Shown here piece after piece: positions 1 through 11,204 of a DNA stretch of 64,000 nucleotides (position 1 is the first letter of the stretch; every line of letters begins with the position of its first letter). The position numbers and the translations under genes are program-made. Under the pieces are notes generated by a model that was given only the letters and a program-made list of their open reading frames with translations, was not told where the DNA came from and searched no databases. This stretch comes from Apoderus coryli (taxonomy: Eukaryota > Arthropoda > Insecta > Coleoptera > Attelabidae): NCBI GenBank assembly GCA_911728435.2, contig OU452198.1, positions 38,469,902 to 38,533,901 of the forward strand, in the 5' to 3' direction.

Positions 1-64
1 TAAAGCTTTTTTTCCTTGTTAAGTTACAGAATACTAAAAAGTATAGGTAATTCTATATTAGTAC

Positions 65-264
65 TTTATCCACTGTGTCCCCAGTCCACTCTTGTACTGG
101 TTTCAAAGTTTGCATTGCAATTGCAACTAGACAATTGGCCGGTGATTGAAAACCTCGAGTGATTTCTGAAAATCTGTAACTGTCCTGACTGAAGCTGCCT
201 CGTAGAATCCATTTGCCAAGGCAAACACCTAAAAATTTCGGAATTTCAATCCAAATTATTGCTT
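65..264 (-). CDS. Gene A exon 8: start of domain 3, gene continues off the left edge
   Basis: The acceptor TTATTGGCAG is chosen because it restores phase (CAA G + AA). It gives EAIIWIEIPKFLGVCLGKW, which parallels the CWIEIP segment of domain 1, then the third copy: SEITRGFQSPANCLVAIAM and EWTGDTVDK. The catalytic position again reads Ser (FQSP). The donor follows GATAAA, and the rest of the domain lies outside the window. Confidence 0.8.
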
Positions 265-3200
265 CTGCCAATAACTTATATTGATAAAACATTAAAGGCC
301 GAGGTAACCAGCAGTACCTTGAAAATAGTTCCATACCAGCGGCTTTTCCACAAAATCATTCACCTCAACTTTACTCAAGAAAAATCGATCAGACCTGTTA
401 GCTTTTTCCGTATTCTCCATATATACAGCAACCAAGTCTTTAAGATCTTTGTACCAAGTAACACAAGCTACACCGGGTGTAGCTTCTAAGTTTACAACAT
501 TTGAACTGATTATTGCATCTTTAATCACAACTTTGCCATTTTTATCACGATCGTTGGGATCAAACATATAATAAATATCATCTTCAAACCAAACAGCAAG
601 GATTAACGGTCCTCTGATAATACAACAATCATTATCCACTAAAAACTCTTCAAGAGCTGGTAGTAAATCTAATATTTCCGAATCTTGGGATTGCAACTTT
701 CCTATGGCTGCACACTCTTCAACTTTGGGTTCCAGTTTTTTGTTTTCATAATCGATCGGACGTTGAAAGTCAGATAATTTCAATGATCGCGTCCGTGGAA
801 TTGTCTTCATTACATCGTTAAAGATAATGTCGCCGTATTTTAGAATTGTATTAACAATTCGGGGGATCCAAAGTTTTGATTTAGTTACACGTAACATGGC
901 TATAGCGGAGACTGCATTTGCCAATGATTGTCTACCAGCATATTTTGTAAATTTCTCATCAGTCTGGCATGTGCTGGCACGTAGGATGCCCATCTTGTTT
1001 GGTACCAGTTCTAGAAAAGAATGAACATTATTCATCTAAAATGTAGAAACGTTTGGTGAAGATTTTTTAAATGAAATCCATACGCAAATGTGGATTCAGA
1101 AACACTGAGGGAACACTCTCACTACTCTTTGCCGTGTGGTGATTTATTTTACAAAGTCCGCTATTCTTTTTGGATTAATGGCCATCATGAATTAATTTTC
1201 AAACCACAGAATCTCAATTACGAAGAGGCGATTTTAATGGCGCGGATATTTTTAGTCGTGACATGTTCTATGACTCTTCATTAGTATAAATACCAAGCTT
1301 GATCTTACTCTGAACATTAACCTTTGAACTATCGTCGATTAAGCAACTCAATCGGGAAGAAAAGTGAAGAATTGAGAAAATCGAACACCGTTCATTATAA
1401 AGTTCCCGACTAAGCAAGGAGAGTCTGTTAAAACTATTATGGAAGAGATTCCATCGGTTTAAGTGGAATCTTGCTCAGGAAAAACAACTGCCATGGCATG
1501 GAATCACTCGAAGACGACCCTCGACCAGGACCTATTGCAGGGACCACGGCAGCACTTGCTCAAAAAGTATAAAAAATTATACTTATTGGGAGTTGATTTG
1601 ATACAACCAATTTTAAAATTGTGCATGATTTTTTTGGCATAACAAAGGTCAGTGCAAGGTGGGTGCCGAGAATGCTCTTGCCACAGTAAAAACAATAGCG
1701 CATCTAATGTTCTCAGACGTTTTTGTATCTCTTTAGTGAAGATCAAGCATTGTGTTCTCGTCCGGATTTTTCCTGAAGACAAAACTTGGGTTAATCTTTA
1801 TGAATCTGAGCTAGACTCCTTGTAATGGCATAACAAAGGCACACCACACTCATAACAGTTTAAGGTCAAACATTCAGTCAAATTCATGGCGACTATCTTT
1901 TGGCACTCAGAATGAGTCCTATTGATTGCTAATAAAGATAAAGTTGTTCTAAAATATGTAAAAGAAGCAATCAGACAAAAAAGAAGATGACAATAATTGA
2001 CGAAAGAACTCTTGCTTCTGTACAGTTATCCTGCACAAATTAGGCCTCTATATTATAAATCACCCACCCTATAGTCTACACCTAGCCCCCAGCGATTATT
2101 ATTTGTTCCAGAATAAATAAACAACTCCATGGGAAGAAATTTACGAGGGATGAAGAAGTGAAAGAAGCAGCTTTTATGAAGATATAAAGAAATTAATTGA
2201 TAGATCGAAGAAGGGGATTAGGGTTGCCAGGAAATATGTTGGAAAAGAAAAATAGTATTTTAATTTTTATTCTTCACCCTCATTCCCTACTCTGAGGAAT
2301 TAAATACGCCCTCTCGTAATTGAGATGGTTCTTTAGTTCTCACAATTCGCACAAGTAGAATTTTTTTTCTGATCATGGCTTTTGTGGTTGGCTAGAAGCT
2401 TTCTGGCGTTGTTGTCTTACACCATCTTTACTTAATTATGGTATTTGCAGCATTTGCCATATTCTGCTCCTGTAGGGTACATCTGTTGCAAAGGTTTTAT
2501 TGTTAGTATTTTGATGGCAGTAGATATACAAACCAGCATTGAACTTTTTAGAACTCAGAACTAAAACTCTATCATGCAGAAGAAAGAGGGATTCTCTTCT
2601 TGTCTGTGCATTAAACTCTACAAAGTCAGCCTACATATAGACCAAATTTCCCACTAATAGACCCAATTTCATCTTGCAGCACGGAATAAGTAGGAGCATG
2701 CGAAAGTGTAAGTAATTGCAATTCGAAATCAAAGAATGAATTTAATTACTTACTCATCTACATATTTGTACAATATAAAACATTTGATTTAGGATTTTGT
2801 AAAATATAATGAAAGCCTATTGAATTTAACATATTCTAGAGTATTAAAATTTCAATCTTGCTTAAATTTCTATAGAGTTTCGCGATGTGTACATTTCATT
2901 CATTATAAGGCGGTTTGAAAGATCTCTAGCCACTAGAGAGTCGATGGAGTTCATTTTCGCACAGGAGAAGCGTCTGACAAAAGCACCAATGATGTTGTGT
3001 TACAGTTAAAGGCATTTTGAGATAAGGTTGCTCGCAGTATGGCATATCGCTGGGATAGCCATCGCCTGTTGACTAATTAAAGAATGATGTTTACAGTATT
3101 TTGTATTGGTCAAAGAAAATGGAGAGTTCTCCTCACAAAGTTTCACATCAAAGTTGAAGTACACGGAGTGAATCTTAAAAGCAGTGCAGCAGAATGTAAG

Positions 3201-6200
3201 ATTCTAGGATCACGTACCATTGTAATATGTAACACCATCAGGCATCGGCCTTGTTGGTATTGGATAACTACAGGCATCGTTTTTTTCAATCTTTTCGTCG
3301 GCATCTAGCCATGAAGGACACCTGGATGCAGTAATCCCTTCACCAGCTAATGGCGATATTTCTTCTAGCTGCGTCACCATTGGCTCAACTTGGTCTATCG
3401 GTTTGCGAATATATTCCTCTATCATCACTTCACGTGGCTCTTTTGGAGGCACCTCTACAAAAATAATAATAATTGGTATCTACGATTAAACTTACACTAA
3501 TTTTTATACCTGGTTCTGGCTCTTCAGTTACTCCTATTTTTGGAGTTGATGGTTGGATATCCTCAAATGTTTCAGGAGGTTTGATGTCGATCTTAATCGT
3601 CCTGGACACACCACTTTGAATAATATGAAATGGTAGATTTGGAGCATTGATTTCGAAACTTCGATACAACCAATCGGCTAAAGCTGGTATACTTTTTGAT
3701 CGAACCAAGAGTGAAATTCCATCACCAGGTTTACCTTTTAAAGCGATTATAGAGAACTTGGCATTATTTTATGTAGCAAATCGTTTTCAACGTAAGAAAG
3801 ACAAGAACTTTGTGCGAAAAATGTTTTTGTAGTGAAATATCTTTAATGAATGGTATTTGTCATGTTAGAAGCAGAAGCCAATTTATTAGTTTTGATGGTG
3901 TCTGTCATGTTTTTATTTGCGACGTCCATTAAACTATTTATAATGAATTTCACTTGCAAATTGTGTAGAAAGAGGCAATGCATTGTAATCGGACAGCTTT
4001 TTTGCGCATCACCAAAGGTCGTATAAAATAATTGCTAAAATATCACAAAACTAATCCTTACATGTCTACAAAAATATAGTTAAGTTTGTCGTTTATTTTA
4101 AAGAAATAGTCCATTCTAAAGTGGAGTAATTTGTATTGAAATACTCGTAGTCCATTCATTTATTATAAAGCCAGTTTAAATTCAGAGTGAACGATTTCCA
4201 AGTAATACTTATGTGTTATAAGCTTGGCAACCATGATAGGTTGCTGATTGTTTAAACGTCACAACTGTCTGACCGTAGAGGATACGCGGTATACTTTGTA
4301 GGACTCCCGAATTATTTAGTACTACAATAATTTAGTTAACATAACTAATAATTTCAAACAAGATTGTTTTCTAACCTGTCCATTTCCCTCCATAACCATC
4401 ATGTTCCGTAGGATCAAACATGTAATAGCAGTTGTCTTTTGTCCATATCGCCACGTATTTGTCACAAATATTATACATGCCAGATACTTGTTTTTCGAAA
4501 AACTTTTCCACTGCATTCACGATAATTAATTTGGCTTTCGCTTCTGTCACTGATGTCAAAACATCGGTGGACCGTGGCACTTCGTCTATTCCTAATGCAA
4601 TTTTTCTGTCACCAAGGAAGAAGTATCCAAACACTTTTTCTGGTGGTATTTCGATCCAACACCTTAAAAATTAGAATAATTTTTTGGTTGGAAATTAAGA
4701 AAATATTATTTGTGGTTTTTTACAGAGTACTTTTAATTTTAATAAGGACTATGTAAAGAATTCATGTTTTAATATTAACTGCAAGTTAGTAACTGGCAAG
4801 CAAATAATTTTTTCCTGCCTTGTTGAGACAGTGAAGTAACAGGCCCATTTTAAAATGCTTAGAATGTAATGGACAACATTCTCAGCATTTATTGTAAAAG
4901 TTTGACCTTTTGTTATTTATATTCTTTCTAATATCCTTTTTGCAAGTTCTGGTAAGAATATCCCATTGCCCGTGTAAAATAATAAAACTTAGTTGATTTG
5001 TTTATTTATTTTGGGGAATTTTTAAACACTGTCCACCTACCTGTCGCCTTGTTGGGTACTTCGAACATACAGCGCATCCCCAATTGTTAGAATTCTATCC
5101 AAATAACATGGCGACCATTCTGACATTTTGAAAAGGTATGCAAATGCACATGCTACAGCACAATTGCATGGACCTGAAATAAAGGAAAAATAATGGAAAT
5201 GAAGACAAATGCAGAAGCAAAAATTTGAAGCCGGCAAACAAGCCGCCGGAGCGAAAAAGTTAGACTCTTAAAAAAGAATTATTTCACAAGATGAAAACAT
5301 TATGTTTAGTGACGAAGCAAACTTTCACTTACACGGGCACGTAAAAATCAGAACTGGCGCTACTGGGCCGACGAAAATTCGAGAGAGAAACATGAAAGAC
5401 GACTACATAGTCAAAAAGGTATTGCAGGGGCTGCCATGTCTGGTGAAGGCCTCATTGGGCCTTCTTGTGTTGAGACCGGTGAGGGCGAGTGATCTCGTGT
5501 CGTGCCTCTTAGAATCCCCGATCTTACACTTGATTATTTCTTATAGGGATACGTTAAACAGAATATGAATACCGACAGACCACGAACTCTACTGCAATTG
5601 AAGCACTACATCCGCACCGAAATGGCCGCCATTTCCAGAGAAATGTTTAGACGCGTGGCGACTAATTTCCGCTTTCAGTTAGAGGAGTGCCAGCAGCGCG
5701 ATGGTCAACCTTACTTAATTTTCCACATCTTTCTCTACAAATTATCCCAAAAATAAAAACTCCAACCCTTTCTGGACACCTTGTATATAAATGTTATTTT
5801 TCATAATCTACGTAATCTACCCTAAATCTTTTATGCAATCTTTTTTGGCAAGTTGGAGCCCATAAACATATTACACGTAAAAAAGGTATTGTTATGTGAT
5901 ATTGATAAAATGTACGGTTATCGCGTAAAATCGATTTTAAGATATTGTGATCAGTACAGGAAAATTATTATTATCGCGATGTGAGTTTTTTACAAGTAGG
6001 CCGGTGTCAAAAATGTTTGACATTTTGTACATGTCAATAAATAGTTAAACAGATATTGTTGCATGTTATAACAATTGTACAGTAGTGTCTTTTAAACTCA
6101 ATAAAAATGCCCCATTTTTTTACAAATCAAGAATATGGAGATATTCATTTTGTGTATCGATACTGTAATGGTTATGCCAGAATGGCTGTGCGCGAATATG

Positions 6201-9200
6201 CAAGACGCTTTCCAAGGAGAAGATTGCCTGATTACAAGGTATTTATTAATACACATTCGAAATTCTGTACTTATGGATTGCAAGATAATAATGATCAATA
6301 CCGTGCAAATAGATTTCGGAGGAGAAACAATAATGTTTTACGACTGTTTGATAATAATAGTACAATAAGTACACGAAGAGATGCACACACTGCAAATATC
6401 ACCGTCTACTGTATGGCGCACGCTCAACGCAGACAGGAGAAGAGCTTTTCACCTTCAACCAGTACAAAATCTTGAACCTGGAGATCGTGAAAGAAGGTTA
6501 GTGTTTTGTAATTGGTTTCTAGATGCATATAACAATGACAACCAATTTTTGGAAAAAATATTGTGGACGGACGAGGCTACTTTTACCAGAGCGGGAGTAG
6601 TGAATTTTCACAACTTACATGTATGAGCTCATAACAACCCCCATGAAATCCGTTCGCGTAACTTTCAAAATGAATTCAAGCTGAATATTTGGATTAGCCT
6701 TATTGGCCGTCATTTTTGTGGTTCCTACGTTTTACCCGTGAACTTAAATGTAGAACAGTTTTTAAATTTTTGGAACAATAATCTTAATGAATTGCTGGAA
6801 GAAATACCACTGTATACCAGACACAACATGTGGTTGCAATTGGATGGTGCTCCCCCTCATTATGGCAGAGCAGTGAGAGAGTGGCTTAATCGGAACTATC
6901 CTGATCGATGTATAGGTCGCCAAGGACCCGTTGCTTGGCCTCCAAGGTCTCCGGATTTGAATCCATTGGAGTTTTATTTATGGGGGTTACTTAAAAACAT
7001 AACTTACGAAACTCCAGTGCGAACCGTAGAGGAGTTGTACATGCGTATACGCGATGTGTGCAGTGAAATTAAACGCAACCAATTTGAAATTTCCACAGCA
7101 ACAAACTCCTTAGTCAGGCGTCGCAGAAACTGCGTTGAAGTCCAAGGAGCTCAGTTCGAACATTTATTGTAAATTGTGGCAATACGAAACTGTCTAATAA
7201 ACTCAGTGAATTCAAATCATGTATGAAAACAATTTTTAAATTAAATCTTTTGAAATAATTATTTTACATAGTAAAAGAATGTTTGACTTGTAAAAAAACT
7301 CACATCCCGATAATAATAATATTTTTCCTGTGCTGATCACAAAATTTTAAAATCAATTTTACTCGATAACCGTACATTTTATTAATAACACATAAGAACA
7401 CCTTTTTTACGTGTAGTATGTTAGGTTTTAAGTTTCTGGGCTCAAACTTGCAAAAAAAGATTGCGTAAAAAAGTTAGGGTAGATTTCCACCCCCGTACCC
7501 CCCTATTTACCCGCCCCTGATGTTTATTTTTTAATAATCTTAACATCTGTTGACAGAGATTTTAAAAAAGTAACCACTTGCAAAATGTCATTACGATATC
7601 TAAAAACGTTTCGGAAATAAATGAATAAAACCATCATCAGGGTGGTACCTTTAACACCCTGTATCTCGATAACAAAACATTTGTGAAACTATGTTAATAT
7701 GAAGTTTTTTTCATGTTTTCATAAGTGGAATCTCCTGTTTGAGTTTGATCCTTAAAAACTGAATCAACCTGTATAAATAAATACAAATTTGTTTATAGAC
7801 CATTATCACAGCATTAATAAGTACAGCATTCCGACTCCACGTTGGCACTTTGAAATAAACTGTGACGTATACCGCCGCCATTTTGGGTTACAAGTCAGGT
7901 CCTGACTAAGAATAATTATAGTTTTCGGTTTCTAACCACAGTACTGTATTTTCATTTTTGTAAAAATATTTAAGTACATAATAATATCGCTGTCAATTTC
8001 AGAAATATTTGTGGTGTGTCATAGTGATTGAAAACGGCCTTGAGTGGTGTTATCAGTTAAAAGTTGACATGATTGGGTGATTTTTAATAATAATAATAAT
8101 AAACACAACAATAATACAGACTTTATTCGTAAAAAAGACATTTTTATAAAAGTTGAAGCAGTGCTTCCTAACTTAACCTAAACGTAACTTATATTTTAGC
8201 TTAAACCTATCTGAAAATAGTTTTACATCGCTGGCCAAATTAAGTAGGTAGCTTATGTTTACAAATTAATTTGTTCTATTACGTGTCAGACAGCGCTCTT
8301 AAACGAAAACCCCTGTAAACTTTTTATATTCTCCGGTAGAGCGTTGTTATATTTTGAAACCGTATAGGAAAATGACCGCTCAAAGATTGATGTTGAGTCT
8401 AGCGGTGGCGTAATGACAGTTTTATGAGAAATATTCACATCATACACCGATCATACTTCAATCTTTCATATAAGTATTCCGCCTATTTCCATCTGATGAT
8501 TTTTATTAGTCAAAATTAGTGAATGAAAATCCGACGTTGTTTCATTCTTAACCAGCCGATTTCCTTAGTCTTATTGCTCTTTCACCCCTACGAATTCCAC
8601 ATACAAGCCGTGTGCCTGAATTCTGCATCAACTGAATCCTGTTCTCAGCAATTTTAGTCAAACAAGGGCCATATATATATTGTCAATAATATAACCCCTA
8701 GCTGATTGCGTTATCATGCTATCTCGCCACGAGACAACTTGTGTTTATGTTTTACTTTCATTTAGTTTAAAAACATATTAGATACTGCCATTTCGTAATA
8801 TAAATTTTACGGTTATACAAATAGTTGTTATAAACGAAAAATTATCTAGTATTCATCTTTATTTTTACTTATTACTCACCTAACAGGATCTGTGGGGAAG
8901 CGAAAAAAATGTTTAGAGCAAGTGTACCGCTTATTGGGACAACATTTTGCAGCACACACATGTCCTCCCTAATTGTTCATTGTATTAATCATAAGATACG
9001 TTAATAAAAATAAAATCCTTTTAATTCTCACGAACACTATACCAAAAACGCAAAACACAGAATTAGATTTAAACACAATATTTATTTATCTCGTACACAC
9101 CGACAATGAACTATATATTGAACACAGGAGTGAACGGTATTTATCTACGTCTATGTGATTATTGTGACGTTGTAACTCATAATGGCGGCATGCGCGACGA

Positions 9201-9872
9201 AATGCGCAGGATTGCTCGCAAGCGGAAAGTCAGAATACTGTATTATTTATTATACTGTGCCATTATGTCAAAAAATGACACTTTTACACTATGGACATAC
9301 TGTATAAGGCCTCTTAAGTTTAATTTGAAATTGAAAAAGAAGCTCTGATATCTAAGAAATGCCGCTAATCTGAAATTTATGTAGTTAAAGCAAAGACTAC
9401 AGAGTAGTATTTGGTAATCTGTGGGTAAAGTCAGCAATTAGACAAAAGTGGAACATGAATTGCATTTGAGTTTCTTACCTTGCAGTCCATTGGTTTTGAA
9501 ACTAAAGCGCTTATGTGTTTGTGCAAAATTTCCTGTCAAAATGGCATCTTTGTTTTCACCAATGACTTCAAATAAATTCCAAACTTTTTTCAAAGTTGAA
9601 ATCGCCAATTTTTGTGATATACCCTCAGGTTTTTCATACTTAGGTTTAGGTTTTGGTGGTTTCGCTCTTTTATCAGGTGGTATCCATTTCTTTGTCGGTA
9701 CTGGAGGGTAAACGATTACTGGTTTTGGTTTCGGCTTAGGAGTTCTCCTTTTGACGCTGTAACACAAATATTTGTTTTAAATGAATTTAACAGACATATC
9801 TCGGACTCAATAAATCTATCACGACAAGTTGAACTGATATTAGGTACTTATTAGATTGTTAACTTACGCCAT
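65..9872 (-). CDS. Gene A: tandem papain-like (pseudo)peptidase-domain protein, partial at 3' end
   Basis: Eight spliced exons read right to left: 9872-9868, 9756-9479, 5173-5041, 4662-4376, 3734-3510, 3454-3218, 1010-318 and 264-65. All have GT/AG borders. Cumulative phases (2,1,2,1,1,1,1,0) stay open for 686 residues. The last exon ends at a donor (GATAAA/gtac), so the gene continues beyond position 1. The start ATG lies only 5 nt before the first donor and is followed by a Pro/Lys-rich stretch. Three copies of one domain follow, at about residues 65-265, 390-600 and 640 onward. Each has a G-x-Q-like block, then a W...(V/L)D.(I/V)L..G(D) helix, then, where complete, a strand pair (A-I/V-W)...(YYMFDP). 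Function unknown. The organisation recalls papain-like folds such as peptidase C76 and OTU-like domains (inference). It is paralogous to gene B, which is transcribed divergently. Confidence 0.85.
318..1010 (-). CDS. Gene A exon 7: domain 2, encoded by a single exon
   Basis: Residues about 389-619. The start is set by the acceptor CATTCTTTTCTAG. An upstream in-frame ATG belongs to the intron, because using it would break phase with exon 6. The copy is complete and uninterrupted: FTKYAGRQSLANAVSAIAM (about 409-428), W...IVNTILKYGD, then LILAVWFEDDIYYMFDP (FDP at about 538-540), then NDRDKNG and a GVACVTWYKDL segment that matches the DGxACV block. The G-R-Q block reads GRQS, with Ser where a peptidase of this type would have Cys. 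The residue after FDP is N rather than H. Both changes argue for a catalytically dead domain. It ends with a SKVEVNDFVEKPLVW strand before donor CAAG/gtactg. Confidence 0.87.
1224..2314 (+). mobile_element. Mariner-type element, decayed (copy 1)
   Basis: Scattered transposase motifs occur in shifting frames: ESLEDDPRPGP, VSARWVPRML, DKTWV.LYESE (degenerate first-Asp box), KFMATIFWHSE and HPPYS.HLAPSDYYLF. Short imperfect ends match (AGAGGCGATTTTAAT left, ATTAAATACGCCCTCT right). Many stops and frameshifts show an old copy. It sits in the 2.2-kb intron 6 of gene A and is related to the copy at 15995-17579. Confidence 0.7.
2315..3217. other. Rest of gene A intron 6, no gene seen
   Basis: A/T-rich intron sequence downstream of the mariner copy. 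I see no conserved coding block on either strand; short open frames here lack similarity and splice context. Confidence 0.4.
3218..3454 (-). CDS. Gene A exon 6: interdomain linker
   Basis: The acceptor TTTTTGTAG at 3455-3463 and the donor AATG/gtacgt fit phase 1 on both sides. The 79 residues are acidic and proline-rich (EEYIRKPIDQVEP, EEISPLAGEG) and end in PMPDGVTYYN. They join domain 1 to domain 2. I see no recognisable fold. A 2.2-kb intron holding a mariner copy separates this exon from exon 7. Confidence 0.78.
3510..5173 (-). CDS. Gene A exons 3-5: domain 1
   Basis: Exon 3 (5173-5041) begins G-PCNCAVACAFAYL and continues to MSEW...LDRILTIGDALY, the helix signature shared by all copies. 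Exon 4 (4662-4376) carries CWIEIP, then YVAIWTKDNCYYMFDP, where a C76-like enzyme would have an F-D-S/P-H catalytic box. Here T follows DP, although an H lies two residues later (TEHD). Exon 5 (3734-3510) adds a GDGISLLVRS segment, equivalent to the DGxACV block of gene B, and an IKIDIKPPETFED linker. A Cys two residues after Q-G (QGPC) is one of only two such cysteines in the eight copies, so this is the copy most likely to keep residual activity. Intron 2 (5174-9478) contains three transposon relics. Confidence 0.83.
3735..4375. other. Gene A intron 4, no gene seen
   Basis: About 640 bp of A/T-rich intron with no recognisable transposon or coding motif. Confidence 0.4.
5290..5760 (+). mobile_element. 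Tc1/mariner transposase fragment, internally deleted
   Basis: MFSDEANFHLHGHVKIRTGA matches the second-Asp region (FSDEAxFxLxG) of DDE_3-type transposases. Unrelated sequence follows, then a C-terminal-like piece (LQLKHYIRTEMAAISREMFR, RRVATNFRFQLEECQQRDG). The middle of the catalytic domain, including the last acidic residue, is missing. It lies in gene A intron 2. Confidence 0.6.
5815..7484 (+). mobile_element. Nearly complete DUF4817/DDE_3-type transposon with long terminal inverted repeats
   Basis: Both ends share an inverted repeat of roughly 180 bp (ATCTACCCTAAAT... left; ...TTAGGGTAGAT right, with matching TGTACGGTTATCG and CTGTGCTGATCAC-type blocks). The transposase starts at 6107 (MPHFFTNQEYGDIHFVY), with a DUF4817-like helix-turn-helix. 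It then has WTDEATFTRAG (first Asp), LQLDGAPPHYG (second Asp) and WPPRSPDLNPLEFYLWG (last acidic residue), and ends at 7172. It is broken by one frameshift near 6390 and a TGA at about 6624. It occupies gene A intron 2 and is a minimally decayed copy. Confidence 0.82.
8085..8600 (-). mobile_element. Non-LTR retrotransposon 3' end fragment
   Basis: Read on the minus strand, the stretch encodes SIFERSFSYTVSKYNNALP and ENIKSLQGFSFKSAV, matching the F.x.A...WN.LP..I....F...L C-terminus of Jockey/CR1-like reverse transcriptases. The element's tail would be the (TAA)n run near 8090. Stops are present. Confidence 0.5.
8601..9478. other. Gene A intron 2 remainder, nothing recognised
   Basis: A/T-rich sequence with short random open frames only. 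No transposase, reverse transcriptase or inverted repeat is obvious by eye. Confidence 0.35.
9479..9872 (-). CDS. Gene A exons 1-2: start codon and Pro/Lys-rich N-terminus
   Basis: Exon 1 contributes ATGGC (9872-9868) before a GTAAG donor. Exon 2 (9756-9479) follows an ATTTGTGTTACAG acceptor and completes the second codon. The N-terminus (about residues 4-45) is rich in Pro and Lys, with KPKPKPV and PPKPKPK runs, and is probably disordered. It leads into the first strand of domain 1 (AILTGNFAQTHKRFSF, then TNGLQ). The donor CAAG/gtaag splits the codon after the Q, inside the block where a peptidase would carry its active-site loop. No signal peptide is visible. A longer 5' UTR exon could lie upstream; an acceptor-like TTTTCAG precedes the short exon. 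Confidence 0.82.
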
Positions 9873-11204
9873 ATTTTATTAATACGCTGAAAATTTTGAT
9901 TTTTTTCCAAAATACTTGACAGTTCAACTAAAATTTATCTTCACATATTAGATATCATTTGACACCTCTAACAATGTAATAATGTCATCTCTGTAAATCA
10001 CCTATCCTCTAGAGGGTGTTGATTAAGTTTTCTAAGCGAAATTCGGTCAAATATAATGTGTGGTAAAATGGTTCTTTTTACAGATCTATGATTGAAGCGT
10101 AGTATTCTCGAATTATCTGTATAATCAATCGATAGGATTCCTTCTGAGCCCCAAAAGATGATGAGTTTTCCGACTGACTGTGTGGTGCCGTGCTTATGAT
10201 GGAGAGGTAAGGTGTCTTCTGTGTCTGTACCAGGCTTGGACTAGGATGTGAAGTCACACATTTTTAAAGTACAGTCGCACCTATATAGTGAAGATATAGA
10301 GAAAATCTTCAAATAAAAATTTTGCGTCGACGGTAGCAGTTTTTTGTAGAAGACCCCATTGTTTATTTTTTAAGGTAGCGAGATCTTCCTCCCATTCCTG
10401 ATTTTTCTCAGTAAAACCAGCTTTAGAAAAGCAGTTTTTGATAGTTTTCTGAAAAACATTTTCACTCCATACTTTAGCGACTTCGATTATGCAATCTTAA
10501 AGGGTAATCAATTTTTGGACTGGACGTACATCGGATGCAATTTGGAGATCATGTTTGGTGGAAAAAAGATGAATTCAATATTCGTTAATTTTTTGCTTAC
10601 ACTAACTGGATGTGCAGCACAATCGTCTATAAACATCACAATCTTTCGCTTTTGGCTTTTCATGTTCGTCTCAAGTTCTTTAATCCATCTTTAGAAAATC
10701 TCAGAAGTCCCCTGCCTTTTTATTATTCGACTCGCTCAATGCGCGATGTTAAAAGACCCCAGTTTAGTTGTGGGGACGGACGGCAGATAGCCGCCTTCCG
10801 AGAGATTAACCTTGGTTGGTGTTACATCTTAATTTTTGGATTGTCTTTGATGCTTTCGAGAAACTTTCTTTCTCATCTTATTTCTATGATGCATTCTGCC
10901 AAAGCAACCGCGATATTGATTGATTGATATTGATTAATCTTTATTTTTTAGATGCTGTAAATTAGCAGTCTTCTATCTTCGGAATCCAGAAATTCTAGTT
11001 GTTCGCAGGAATATACCTAAATTTCTTCATCATAATAAGTAATACGACTGCACCATACTGTACAATACTTGACAACTGCTGTCTACATTATTGTCATCAA
11101 TACTGACAAAAATGTGTCAAATTAAAATTTTCTAAAATTTTTAGTTTAAAAATTGTATGTGAATTCTAGATTTGTAAGATTTTCTGCCTGTATTTTGGCT
11201 CAAA
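9873..11204. promoter_or_regulatory. Shared upstream region of head-to-head genes A and B
   Basis: The two start codons (9872 minus, 11205 plus) point away from each other across 1.33 kb, so regulatory elements for both genes probably lie here. No TATA box or initiator can be assigned with confidence in such AT-rich sequence. The middle (about 10230-10800) is occupied by a decayed pogo/Tigger-type transposase on the minus strand. That leaves about 350 bp next to each gene as the likelier ancestral promoter sequence. Confidence 0.45.
10230..10800 (-). mobile_element. Pogo/Tigger-like (DDE_1) transposase relic
   Basis: On the minus strand: QKRKIVMFIDDCAAHPVSVS (second-Asp box of DDE_1, F.DNC.AHP), then KLTNIEFIFFPPN, then KTIKNCFSKAGF, the typical C-terminal helix pattern. 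Frames shift repeatedly. CAGTCGCACCTATATAGTG near 10272 may be the remaining terminal repeat. It is inserted between the start codons of genes A and B. Confidence 0.62.

Noticed and set aside
1090..1284. 64-codon plus-strand open frame
   Set aside because: Lies in gene A intron 6 and overlaps the start of a mariner copy; no similarity or splice context.
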